Shown here: piece after piece, positions 16,375-23,856 of the stretch
Layout of the letters: the number at the start of each line of letters is the position of its first letter
Numbering within the stretch: the first letter of the stretch is position 1
Assembly: GCA_944319735.1 (NCBI GenBank)
Contig: CALUEU010000008.1
Location: forward strand, 1-38,192
Direction of reading: 5' to 3'
Length of the DNA: 38,192 nt
Origin: an uncultured Methanomassiliicoccus sp.
GTDB lineage: Archaea; Thermoplasmatota; Thermoplasmata; Methanomassiliicoccales; Methanomassiliicoccaceae
Notes under the pieces: model-generated
Databases searched by the model: none
Seen by the model: only the letters and a program-made list of their open reading frames with translations
What the model was told of the DNA's origin: nothing
Made by a program: the position numbers and the translations under genes

Positions 16375-16770
16375 TTATTCAACATCAATGATTACGCCGT
16401 TCTCTTCCAGAACCTCAACAGCACGTTTCAGATACTTCTCTTTCATAAAGATGTGATCTGTTGAGAAGGCAGACAGGGCAAAGATGCTGATGTCTTGGTC
16501 GGCGAGAAGTTTGGTGATGTATGCCAAGAAGCCGATCAGATCAAAAGGAAGCTTTGTGTCAAAGCTGATTATCTTAAGCTGTGTTTCCTGTGAAATGCAG
16601 TCCAGATCAAGATCTGATTCCGCTACCACGCTTATTTCCCTTCCATCTGTGATTATCGCGAATATCTTATCATTCTGTTCAGGGAAGTCCTTCACTTTAG
16701 AGATTGTATAATTCTTATGTCTGACAGATGCACGGATCTCTGTATCCTTGGTAATTTCCTCAAAGCGCAT
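16375..16770 (-). CDS. ACT domain-containing protein
   Basis: 131 residues from the ATG at 16770; an open frame from 16791 adds seven residues, but a TATA-like TGATATACTC (16781-16790) overlaps that stretch. The second half (LKIISFDTKLPFDLIGFLAY, then LADQDISIFALSAFSTDHIF and a final AVEVLEENGV) has the beta-alpha-beta-beta-alpha-beta pattern of an ACT domain, similar to the stand-alone ACT proteins related to aspartokinase regulatory domains. It probably binds an amino acid; no enzyme domain is attached. Confidence 0.7.
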   Translation of the reverse strand: MRFEEITKDTEIRASVRHKNYTISKVKDFPEQNDKIFAIITDGREISVVAESDLDLDCISQETQLKIISFDTKLPFDLIGFLAYITKLLADQDISIFALSAFSTDHIFMKEKYLKRAVEVLEENGVIIDVE

Positions 16771-16824
16771 AGTTATGACCGAGTATATCAAAAGGCCAAG
16801 GGATATTAAGCGTTGGCGTTAGGA

Positions 16825-17712
16825 TTAGACAAGTTGATCATCGGTCATCTTTTTCTTCATAAATTCCAAGGCTACCAGAATGAGCCCGCCCAGTACAAAG
16901 AAGAGAATGTGGAATGTACTCAGGGACATAGCTGGCTGTGGAACCTCTAAAGTTGTGGCTCCCATGATGATTGAATAAATGGAACCGATCATCAATCCCA
17001 GAATGAGATAGACTGTCTGAGAGCGGTAAGTATCCAGACAGTGTTTCACAATTTTAATCACTAAAAATATGCCGACAATTAGGCCTAAAGCAAATATGCC
17101 GAGCATAAGGAGATATGACGTGTCCATATGGATTACTTCTTTTACAGCATTCAGCAGGGGCAGGTAGAGTCCCATTGCCAGAAGCAGTGTAGATCCGGAT
17201 ATTCCCGGCAGAACCATCGCCGAGATAGTTATGATTGCGGCAACGAAAACATACAATGCCAGCTCAATTGAGGGCTGAGTTAGGTTTACACTGCTGCCTT
17301 CTCCAGATACCGGGTTGTAATATGTAATCAGACAGACTATGATAATGCCGATTATTGTGAAAATGAGATTCGCATACTTTCCTTTGAGACAATCCTTTTC
17401 AGCCATCGCTATGACGGGAATTGCAAAGATGATTAATCCAAGGAATAAGGAGCTTATCTGATAGATGTTCGATTGAAAAACGCTGGATAGGATAAGAACA
17501 CAGATTACAAAACCAATTATCCATCCTACTCCCAACTTCAACAGGAATTTGGCAGCGTTGATGCGCTGTTCCTTGGTACCAGAAAGAATGTTGTTGAATG
17601 CACCTACAAACTTGTCATAAAAACCGAGCAGAAAAGCTATGGTTCCCCCAGAAACTCCTGGCACGCTGTCAGCGATTGCCATGCAGAATCCCCTGACAAA
17701 GTTAATGAGCAT
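16825..17712 (-). CDS. DUF368 membrane protein (PopT-type polyprenyl-phosphate transporter family)
   Basis: 295 residues with about eight membrane helices. The first, re-entrant-like segment reads GFCMAIADSVPGVSGGTIAF, and a second related segment, ITISAMVLPGISGSTLLLAM, shows the PGxSG repeat typical of DUF368. Bacterial DUF368 proteins (PopT) were shown to recycle undecaprenyl phosphate across the membrane; an archaeal member could move dolichyl/polyprenyl phosphate for glycan building, which is inference. The ATG at 17712 follows GGAGATATCA, with a TATA-like TATAAATATA (minus strand) at about 17748-17757. Confidence 0.85.
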   Translation of the reverse strand: MLINFVRGFCMAIADSVPGVSGGTIAFLLGFYDKFVGAFNNILSGTKEQRINAAKFLLKLGVGWIIGFVICVLILSSVFQSNIYQISSLFLGLIIFAIPVIAMAEKDCLKGKYANLIFTIIGIIIVCLITYYNPVSGEGSSVNLTQPSIELALYVFVAAIITISAMVLPGISGSTLLLAMGLYLPLLNAVKEVIHMDTSYLLMLGIFALGLIVGIFLVIKIVKHCLDTYRSQTVYLILGLMIGSIYSIIMGATTLEVPQPAMSLSTFHILFFVLGGLILVALEFMKKKMTDDQLV

Positions 17713-17831
17713 TGATATCTCCGCAGTCCGTGATACGGATTTTATCAGAGATATATTTATACTTACCCATAGTCAGTTAATTCTTCACATGCAGCGGCGG
17801 TAAAACGATATAATGACATGATGATAATGAA

Positions 17832-18368
17832 GTGACAGACATGCAGGATATTCTGATTGTTATCGATATGCAGAATGATTTTATTAGCGGCCCGCTCGGC
17901 AGTGAAGAGGCCGCATCTATTGTTCCCAATGTAGTAAAAAAGATTGAAGGATTCAAAGGCGGAGTCATGTTCACAAGGGACACACATCATGAAAACTATC
18001 TCGAAACACAAGAAGGAAAGAATCTTCCAATTGTACACTGCATAAAAGGAACTGAAGGATGGGAACTGCATCCTCAGATTGAAAAACTGAGAAAGTGTGA
18101 ACCGATTGACAAACCTGCTTTCGGATCAATTGAACTCGGAGAGATCCTCAAGTCACTTGATCAAAAGAATAAGATCAGAAAAATCGTTCTGATCGGTGTC
18201 TGCACAGACATATGCGTAATCTCCAATGCAATGATTATAAAATCATCTCTTCCTGATACGGAGGTGTCTGTTGATGCTTCCTGTTGTGCCGGTTCCAGCA
18301 GAGAGAATCATCTGACCGCTCTCAAAGCCATGGAACTCTGCCAGATCAAGATTGAAAACAAAGGCTGA
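17832..18368 (+). CDS. Isochorismatase-family cysteine hydrolase (nicotinamidase-like)
   Basis: 178 residues from GTG 17832; an ATG at 17841 is equally acceptable. The catalytic triad is visible: D12 in VIDMQNDF, K94 in DKPAFGS and C128 in GVCTDICV. TRDTHHENY (48-56) resembles the metal-binding DxHxxN of nicotinamidases, though the usual DWH-P motif is altered. The likely reaction is amide hydrolysis, perhaps nicotinamide salvage, but the family is broad. A TATA-like CGATATAATG lies at 17806-17815. It is divergent from the DUF368 gene. The small basic gene on the other strand ends directly against its stop. Confidence 0.82.
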   Translation: MTDMQDILIVIDMQNDFISGPLGSEEAASIVPNVVKKIEGFKGGVMFTRDTHHENYLETQEGKNLPIVHCIKGTEGWELHPQIEKLRKCEPIDKPAFGSIELGEILKSLDQKNKIRKIVLIGVCTDICVISNAMIIKSSLPDTEVSVDASCCAGSSRENHLTALKAMELCQIKIENKG

Positions 18369-18530
18369 TCATCGTCTGAGCATAGTTTTTGCAGACCGTT
18401 TCCATCGTCTCAGGGTATTTCTTGTCCTGAGTTTTCTTGTTTCTCTCCTTACTTTCTTGACTGTTCTCTTCTTCAATCTGAATATTTCAGCATGGATGTC
18501 ATCAAGATCCATATCTTTGCTGTTTCTCAT
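18369..18530 (-). CDS. Small basic protein, 53 residues
   Basis: A minus-strand frame from the ATG at 18530 to TGA at 18371-18369 encodes a very basic protein. It starts MRNSKDMDLDDIHAEIFRLK and continues with dense Arg/Lys, ending KRSAKTMLRR. About 40 percent of residues are Arg or Lys, and the pattern is that of a helical nucleic-acid-binding peptide. It ends exactly where the convergent cysteine hydrolase gene ends, which is what a real gene pair would look like. The plus-strand frame over the same bases gives a hydrophobic product that I take as the shadow. No strong ribosome binding site is seen, and a short ATG frame overlaps the start, so confidence is moderate. Confidence 0.42.
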   Translation of the reverse strand: MRNSKDMDLDDIHAEIFRLKKRTVKKVRRETRKLRTRNTLRRWKRSAKTMLRR

Positions 18531-18825
18531 GAGTGTTTTTTGGAGCCCATGTTATTAGTTTATTTCATTTAAGAATTAAAAACAACAGAAATATAATTTT
18601 AAAAGTAAGATGATTGTTTATATTAAATTCTATATGAATAATTATTGCTATGATCAACTTCGATAATCTGAGCTGTACCTTCTTATGTGATGCGGTGATA
18701 GAGCGCTGATTGTTGATGACAATGAGAGTAGTCCAGTAAGTAAAGAAATAATGATGTGCTCGATCTGAAAATTAGGAAAGTGATAGATTTAGGAATGAAA
18801 TAAATAATAAAAAATATATGATAAA
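18531..18825. other. Intergenic region between the basic protein and the MATE gene
   Basis: About 295 bases, AT-rich. The minus-strand promoter of the 53-residue protein and the plus-strand promoter of the MATE gene should both lie here. A TAAATAATA element at about 18801-18809 sits about 20-25 bp before the MATE ATG, suggesting a leaderless or nearly leaderless mRNA. I see no RNA gene or further reading frame. Confidence 0.4.
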
Positions 18826-20205
18826 ATGACCGCGAACGGACATGTAAAAAATTTGACAGAAGGGCGTCCGCTCAAATTGATTTTGATGTTTGCACTTCCG
18901 ATGATAATCGGAGGAGTTGTTCAACAGCTTTACAGCGTTGTTGATACACTCATCGTAGGAAACACACTTGGATCCCAGGCCCTGGCGGCTGTGGGGGCAA
19001 CTGGTTCTACGATCTTTTTCATGATTTCATTCATGATTGGGCTGACAAATGCATTTTCGATTGTAACGGCCCATCATTTCGGAGCAGGTAATCAGGCAAT
19101 GGTCAAAAAGACTGTGGTGAACGCCATATTCCTGTCAGCAATATGTGCCGTTGCTCTTTCACTTGTCGGCATATACGGTGCAAGACCGCTGATGGAGCTG
19201 CTTCAGACACCTGCAGACATCATAAATGAATCAGTAATCTACATTCAGATCTGCATCGGATTCAGCGTTGCACAGTTAGCATACGACGTGGCAGCAGCAA
19301 TTCTGCGTGCCATAGGCGACAGCAAAACTCCCCTGTATTTCCTGATAATCTCTGCCTTTTCCAATATCGTCCTCGATTTAGTGTTTATACTTGGAATGGA
19401 CATGGGTGTTGCCGGTGCAGCAATAGCAACCGTGATCTCGCAGGCGATCTCTGCTATTTTATGTATAGTTTATATCATAAAAAAATATCCAATATTCCAC
19501 ATATCACGCAGTGAGTTCAGGCCGGACTTCAAGCAGCTTAAACTTGTAACGAAGATGGGCATCACCATGGGTCTGCAGAGCTGCTTCATTTCAGTAGGAG
19601 AAATGGCAGCTACCGGAGTTATCAACGGTTTCGGTACGACTGTTGTCGCGGCATACACTACAGGAATCAGAGTGGAAGAGTTTGCTACGCTAGCATTCAT
19701 AAATCTGTCTCAGGCTTTCTCAATATATGCAGGACAGAATATAGGTGCTCACAAGACGGCCCGTATCCAAGAGGGATTTAGAAAAATATCTGTGCTGATC
19801 ATACTCCTGAGCTTCATATCAATGGCATTGATCTTTAATTTCGGAGATGATGTCGCACGCTGGTTCATATCAGATGCAGATTCGCAGATCGACAGCGTAG
19901 TCAGCATAGCGTATCAATATCTGTGCACATCAGCCTGCTTTTACCCGTTCTTAGGGATGATTCTGCTTTACAACAATACTCTGAGAGGCATGGGAGAACT
20001 TGGAGTTCCGCTTATGTCAGGAATAATCGAACTTCTTTCTAAAGTAGGTCTATCGATCATCTTAGCAAGCCTCTTCGGCTATTCAGGAATATGGTACGCA
20101 GCTCCAATCGGGTGGATACTAGGAATGCTGCCTTCACTGATCAGGTATCATCAGGGCAATTGGAAAAAATGTCCCAGCAAGATTGCAGATGCATATCCGG
20201 AGTAA
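18826..20205 (+). CDS. MATE family efflux transporter
   Basis: 459 residues and twelve membrane helices. The N-terminal half begins EGRPLKLILMFALPMIIGGV and has QQLYSVVDTLIVGNTLG, the usual start of DinF/NorM-like MATE proteins, and the second half repeats the pattern (MGLQSCFISVGEMAATGVIN). MATE proteins export cationic compounds in exchange for sodium or protons; the substrate is not readable. It is a complete, ordinary-length gene. The next gene (MaoC-like) starts 49 bases later with its own promoter. Confidence 0.92.
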   Translation: MTANGHVKNLTEGRPLKLILMFALPMIIGGVVQQLYSVVDTLIVGNTLGSQALAAVGATGSTIFFMISFMIGLTNAFSIVTAHHFGAGNQAMVKKTVVNAIFLSAICAVALSLVGIYGARPLMELLQTPADIINESVIYIQICIGFSVAQLAYDVAAAILRAIGDSKTPLYFLIISAFSNIVLDLVFILGMDMGVAGAAIATVISQAISAILCIVYIIKKYPIFHISRSEFRPDFKQLKLVTKMGITMGLQSCFISVGEMAATGVINGFGTTVVAAYTTGIRVEEFATLAFINLSQAFSIYAGQNIGAHKTARIQEGFRKISVLIILLSFISMALIFNFGDDVARWFISDADSQIDSVVSIAYQYLCTSACFYPFLGMILLYNNTLRGMGELGVPLMSGIIELLSKVGLSIILASLFGYSGIWYAAPIGWILGMLPSLIRYHQGNWKKCPSKIADAYPE

Positions 20206-20223
20206 TCTCTCCGGATGTGAATC

Positions 20224-20231
20224 TGTATAAA
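20224..20231 (+). promoter_or_regulatory. TATA box of the MaoC-like gene
   Basis: TGTATAAA is centred about 28 bp before the ATG at 20255, the spacing expected for a leaderless transcript; no ribosome binding site lies between. Confidence 0.45.
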
Positions 20232-20254
20232 CAACAATCATATGTCTGATTGAT

Positions 20255-20704
20255 ATGTTCCTAGAAGACTGCAAGATCGGACAGAAATATGATATTCCTG
20301 AAGTATTGATCACAAAAGAAGACATTATTGATTTTGCTAAAAAGTACGATAACATTCCGCTTCATACTGATGAGGAGTATGCTAAGACTACCAGATTCAA
20401 AGATATGATTGCATCAGGAATGATGAGTTTATTAGTCATGTGGGGAAAATTTCAGGAGCAGGACATTTTGGGAGACGGACTGGTAGCCGGAAAATGTTTC
20501 AGCACTGAATGGTTTGTGCCTGTCTTTGCCGGAGACATTCTAAGAGGAGAAGTGGAGATTGTTGGAACATATCCCAGAAATAAATACAACGGCGTCATAC
20601 AAACTAAAATGACTGTTTATAATCAAAAAGATGAGATTGTTCTGATAAACTCTACAGAAGCCGTCATTAAAAGAAAAGATGCACCGGGCATCCTGCAAGC
20701 TTAA
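20255..20704 (+). CDS. MaoC-like hotdog dehydratase
   Basis: 149 residues, single hotdog domain. The hydratase-2 motif is recognisable in YDNIPLHTDEEYAKTTRF: D32 and H37 are the catalytic pair, followed by the usual acidic and aromatic positions and IASGM. Members hydrate enoyl-CoA or enoyl-like thioesters. Archaea without bacterial fatty-acid synthesis still keep such proteins and the substrate is often unknown. The start is set by the TATA spacing. Confidence 0.8.
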   Translation: MFLEDCKIGQKYDIPEVLITKEDIIDFAKKYDNIPLHTDEEYAKTTRFKDMIASGMMSLLVMWGKFQEQDILGDGLVAGKCFSTEWFVPVFAGDILRGEVEIVGTYPRNKYNGVIQTKMTVYNQKDEIVLINSTEAVIKRKDAPGILQA

Positions 20705-20750
20705 TGCAAGAGGATCTAATAAAATGAGAAAAAGGTTTGGTGTGATGTGT

Positions 20751-21104
20751 TCATGTAAATTTACCTTGCATCTTTAATATCACACCTCTAATTGCACCCA
20801 TTCCCAATACACTTTCAAGGAATAACAGTTCTATAAATTGGAATCCTAATGGAGATATGATATTGTATACAATTGTAATGGTAATGATAGATATGATCAC
20901 TATCACTAATGATTTGAGGCAATTCGATGAACTTAATCTTGACCATTCAAAATCCATACTTACAAAAGCAATTGCAATTATCAAATCTGCAACCACTAGT
21001 ATAAGTATAGCTAGCTGATCGGACTCCTGAGAATACGCATAAGCTATGGATATTATAAATGCAGCAATTATTGTAGCGAGTGCAATTATATTCGGCATTT
21101 TCAT
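20751..21104 (-). CDS. Four-helix small membrane protein
   Basis: 117 residues with hydrophobic segments at about 5-24, 30-48, 65-85 and 88-105 and almost no loops. The ATG at 21104 follows GAGGTGATATA. No family is recognised. It lies 32 bases after the split secreted precursor on the same strand and probably shares its transcript. A small helical protein beside a secreted hydrophobic product is the arrangement seen for immunity or export partners of bacteriocins, but this is only context. Confidence 0.55.
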   Translation of the reverse strand: MKMPNIIALATIIAAFIISIAYAYSQESDQLAILILVVADLIIAIAFVSMDFEWSRLSSSNCLKSLVIVIISIITITIVYNIISPLGFQFIELLFLESVLGMGAIRGVILKMQGKFT

Positions 21105-21136
21105 TATATCACCTCATCTTTTCTCATCGTGGTATC

Positions 21137-21385
21137 TTATTGGGAGTACACCTCCAATAATATTGGTCCACCAACAATTGGTATGGTTATAGATGGGGTT
21201 AGGTATATAGATAAGGCCATCACAAATACAGCTCCATTTGGATAGTAAGTGGTTATATCTATACCAATGAGGTCTAGAGCAGCTATAATTGCTGCAACGC
21301 CTACTGTCCCAATACCCCCAATATATCCCAATGCTGATGCTCCTACATCAACTACTGCTTTTAATGTATTAGCAGATAAGTACAC
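21137..21385 (-). CDS. Hydrophobic Gly/Ala-rich segment, probably the C-terminal part of the secreted precursor
   Basis: 82 codons from a GTG at 21385. The frame stays open for about 29 more codons upstream, back to a TGA, and reads HTTAGITEHYSGNFVYLSAN before and across the GTG, which looks coding. The product is rich in Gly, Ala, Ile and Val (GASALGYIGGIGTVGVAAII) and holds two or three membrane-spanning stretches. It overlaps the preceding frame by 25 bases in the -1 frame. It is either a separate, translationally coupled small protein or, more likely, the end of the upstream protein after a frameshift. Confidence 0.5.
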   Translation of the reverse strand: MYLSANTLKAVVDVGASALGYIGGIGTVGVAAIIAALDLIGIDITTYYPNGAVFVMALSIYLTPSITIPIVGGPILLEVYSQ

Positions 21386-21738
21386 AAAATTTCCACTATA
21401 GTGCTCGGTAATTCCGGCAGTAGTGTGAGATAATAAAAGAACGGTTCAACTTTGGTTACTCCACCATCTGTGACAGCTACGCTAGCCTGTGCAAGCGTTT
21501 CATGGTGAAAAGTCACTTCAGTATATTCAGTTGATGAATATGTTCCAGTCGTTGAATCATAAGATGGTAATACAATTGTAATACAATCAGAACTCACGGC
21601 CTCTTCACTTTCTAACATAGACAGCACTGGTGCATCGTCTAGGGCAGCATCAGAGTCTCCTGGACCCAATGCTGCAAAACATCCTACAGACGTAATCATC
21701 AATGCAACAGCTACACATAATATACTCTTGCAGTTCAT
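21361..21738 (-). CDS. Secreted precursor, N-terminal part (possible frameshift)
   Basis: 125 residues from the ATG at 21738, which has GGATGTG upstream; a longer frame to 21882 lacks a binding site and adds unlikely sequence. The start MNCKSILCVAVALMITSVGC is a clear signal peptide, possibly lipoprotein-like because of the Cys after VG. An acidic region (DSDAALDDAP, MLESEEAVSS) and a Thr/Ser/Tyr-rich stretch follow. After about residue 96 (KVEPFF) the composition changes to an odd tail, while the -1 frame there continues with better coding character. A frameshift at the TTCTTTTATTAT stretch would join both frames into a product of about 205 residues. Homologs are not recognised. Confidence 0.5.
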   Translation of the reverse strand: MNCKSILCVAVALMITSVGCFAALGPGDSDAALDDAPVLSMLESEEAVSSDCITIVLPSYDSTTGTYSSTEYTEVTFHHETLAQASVAVTDGGVTKVEPFFYYLTLLPELPSTIVEILCTYLLIH

Positions 21739-22623
21739 GTTTTCACATCCATCTAAATCTAAAAAGCTAAAGCTAGTTTCTGACAAAGCATAGATAAAGA
21801 CTAAACTAACTTTAGATGCTAATTTAGATAATAAATTTAACGAATTAGTACTATATAAACTAACATTGTATGAAATATACATTTATAAATCATTTTGTAA
21901 TTGATAACCATATTTATAAGGTTTACACAATTTTATATATAAATTAACTATAGATAATTTAATGTATTAAATATAACAACAATCTGGAACATAAATTGTT
22001 TTGAAAAATGATATTATCATTTTTAATAAAAATAATATCAATCAACATTGATTATTTTAATCAATTAGATATTAAAGGTAATCTGGGTTATATATCACGA
22101 CTCAAAATATACACATTTTTCCTAATTTGATCAGCACATTGTATGGATTCTAATTAACAAATGTTTAATCTTATGCGCTGGATATACTAAGTACATGAAC
22201 CTAAATCATATCTAAAGGTAAAATAATGAATCATATCAGAATATGAGTACTAGTTGGTAAAAACTTCTGAATTACAGGGTGTAGATAAATCAGTTAAATA
22301 ATGCAAATTGGATTGTATGTAAAAATTTTGTATCAAATGAAAAGATGATGAGAGTTTGAAAAATAATCTTGTGAAATGCTCATACTACAATAGATGATGC
22401 AATTCAATTGATATTAATACTATTAACATTGACTATATCAAATCATCTGAAAAGTACCTGCCAATCATGGATAACCTTCACCCCTCTCACACAATGTTCA
22501 TGACATGAAGAAATGAAGACAAGATTGTGTAAAGTATCTTAAGATGAAGATATTAAGCGCTTTTCTACATAATAAGAGGGCGTCAAAATCTAAAAATCTT
22601 TTATTCTTATTATTCAAATGAGA
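21739..22623. other. AT-rich gene-free region
   Basis: About 885 bases of markedly lower GC than the flanks with no frame that looks coding. It holds a perfect palindrome at 22004-22024 (AAAAATGATA, T, TATCATTTTT) and further AT-rich inverted repeats just after it. The segment next to 21739 must contain the promoter of the secreted precursor. The composition and the intron relic at its right end suggest a decayed or foreign stretch. Confidence 0.5.
22004..22024. repeat. Perfect 10-bp-arm palindrome
   Basis: AAAAATGATA and TATCATTTTT flank a single T. It lies in gene-free AT-rich DNA. It could be a protein binding site, a DNA cruciform or a terminator-like structure; no neighbouring gene decides which. 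Confidence 0.5.
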
Positions 22624-22700
22624 ATCAAGTAGGAGGCTGTGATTAATTCACCCGCCGTCCTCTCACAGCACCGTATGTATCTGCTGATATATGGCGGTTC
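22624..22700 (-). mobile_element. Probable relic of a group II intron 3' end (domains V-VI)
   Basis: On the minus strand the sequence TACGGTGCTGTGAGAGGACG, then GCGGGTGAAT, then CCTCCTACTTGAT closely resembles the end of bacterial-type group II introns: the second arm of domain V (ACGGT-CTGTGAGAGG) followed by domain VI ending in CCTACTCGAT. The conserved 3' AT would be at 22624. The domain V first arm (GAACCGCC, near 22693-22700) is degenerate: the catalytic AGC triad reads AAC and no GNRA loop is seen. A 66-codon frame across it (22643-22843) ends YGAVRGRRVN, the usual translation of such introns. No reverse transcriptase remains nearby. Confidence 0.42.
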
Positions 22701-23036
22701 AGCAATCTTGAATGTGCTTCATTGTACAGTTCCAGCATGTTAAGAAACTTTGAGATTCTAAGTATTCGTTGTTCAGCGTATTTGCTACTGAATAATAAAA
22801 AGACATTTTCCAGATACTGTGTATATTTCAGATTGTTCCACATTACTTTCCATTTCAGCAGACATGCTTCTTTCCCAGTGTTTCTCTGCTAATGCCGTGA
22901 TGCTCTTCCTTCTGCAGGGGTTCGCAGAGAAATTTCATCCCTGAGAATTAAAAAAACCGTTTGAAAAGGTTTTTGGAAGTCTCGAAAAGACTTCCTGAGT
23001 GTGCCAGACACACAAAAAGTTTTGAGAAGTTTCAGC
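22701..23036. other. Gene-free region with terminator hairpins
   Basis: About 336 bases. The left two thirds may be further decayed mobile DNA, because a frame reading RNTGKEACLLKWKVMWNN continues into the intron relic. The right third holds the stacked hairpins that follow the ABC permease gene. No intact gene is seen. Confidence 0.35.
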
Positions 23037-23049
23037 TTAGAAACTTCTC
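22954..23049 (-). terminator. Stack of four hairpins after the ABC permease
   Basis: Reading leftwards from the stop codon there are: a 10-bp stem GAGAAGTTTC/GAAACTTCTC (23024-23033, 23040-23049) that includes part of the stop; GTGTG/CACAC at about 22999-23013; GGAAGTCT/AGACTTCC at 22975-22995 with a TCGA-type loop; and AAACC/GGTTT at about 22955-22973, followed on the minus strand by TTTTTTT. The last has the form of a strong terminator. Confidence 0.55.
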
Positions 23050-23852
23050 CTCTTGAAGAGGAAGTATGCTATTAAGGTAGTAATCAGACCCCATGCGATG
23101 AACACACCGGATGTCTGGACTAAATCTACAGTAACAGCTGGTATCATACCGCCAAATGTGAAGCCGAACACATCATAAATTGCACCTGATGCGATATCTG
23201 GTAACCACCAATTTTCAACATCATATGCACCCAGCAGAGTCGATACTATTGAAAAGATCAGCAGTGACATCACGAATGTTATGATTGTTGCCGTGCTTCC
23301 CTTTTTCATCACAGAGCTTATCAGTAAAGCTATTCCCACCATGCAGAACAGGTAGAGAACTGCAAGGCCGAATGATGTCAGGAGGGTTGCGTCCACAGAT
23401 CCTGCAACTGCTAAAGACACTACTGATGTGAATACATAGTAGAATGCAAGGAATGCAATCCCTATCACCATCGATGCAGTCAGCTTTCCGAGAAGGATAG
23501 ATGACTTCTTTACTGGTCTCGTGAAGAGAATTAGTGCGGTTCTTTCCTCAAATTCAGAAACTAGCGAAGTAGATGCAAAGAGTGTAGCAAACAGCAGTAC
23601 AATCAAAGCAATGAATGATGAATAACTGGCTGCCAGTTCTGTAGCATTGTCGGATAACCCCTCACCAAGTATGTAAGGTACTGCAGTGAGTAAGATAAGT
23701 ACCAGAAAGATAAGCGCCGTGAACAGCAGCATCTTTTTTCCTCTAGTGAACTTAACTATCTCATTTTTCATTACCACATAAGATTGTTTCAGATAGGTGA
23801 CGATGCCACCGTTCATTCTGGTATAGTTGTTAGAATTCTGAGTTTCTGACAT
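23037..23852 (-). CDS. ABC-2 type transporter permease
   Basis: 271 residues with six membrane helices. The N-terminus is cytoplasmic; the first helix begins after KFTRGKKMLLF, and a charged loop reads EFEERTALILFTRPVKKSSI, the conserved ABC-2 segment that contacts the ATPase. The ATG at 23852 follows AAGGTGATTTA, four bases after the ATPase gene, so the pair forms an operon. The exported substrate is unknown. Similar permeases serve lipids, drugs or peptides such as bacteriocins. Confidence 0.87.
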   Translation of the reverse strand: MSETQNSNNYTRMNGGIVTYLKQSYVVMKNEIVKFTRGKKMLLFTALIFLVLILLTAVPYILGEGLSDNATELAASYSSFIALIVLLFATLFASTSLVSEFEERTALILFTRPVKKSSILLGKLTASMVIGIAFLAFYYVFTSVVSLAVAGSVDATLLTSFGLAVLYLFCMVGIALLISSVMKKGSTATIITFVMSLLIFSIVSTLLGAYDVENWWLPDIASGAIYDVFGFTFGGMIPAVTVDLVQTSGVFIAWGLITTLIAYFLFKRRSF

Positions 23853-23856
23853 TAAA

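Noticed and set aside
18352-18558. Plus-strand 68-residue hydrophobic frame
   Set aside because: It overlaps the end of the cysteine hydrolase gene and lies opposite the better minus-strand basic frame.
22643-22843. 66-residue protein on the minus strand
   Set aside because: Its end YGAVRGRRVN is what translation of a group II intron 3' end gives; no independent sign of coding.
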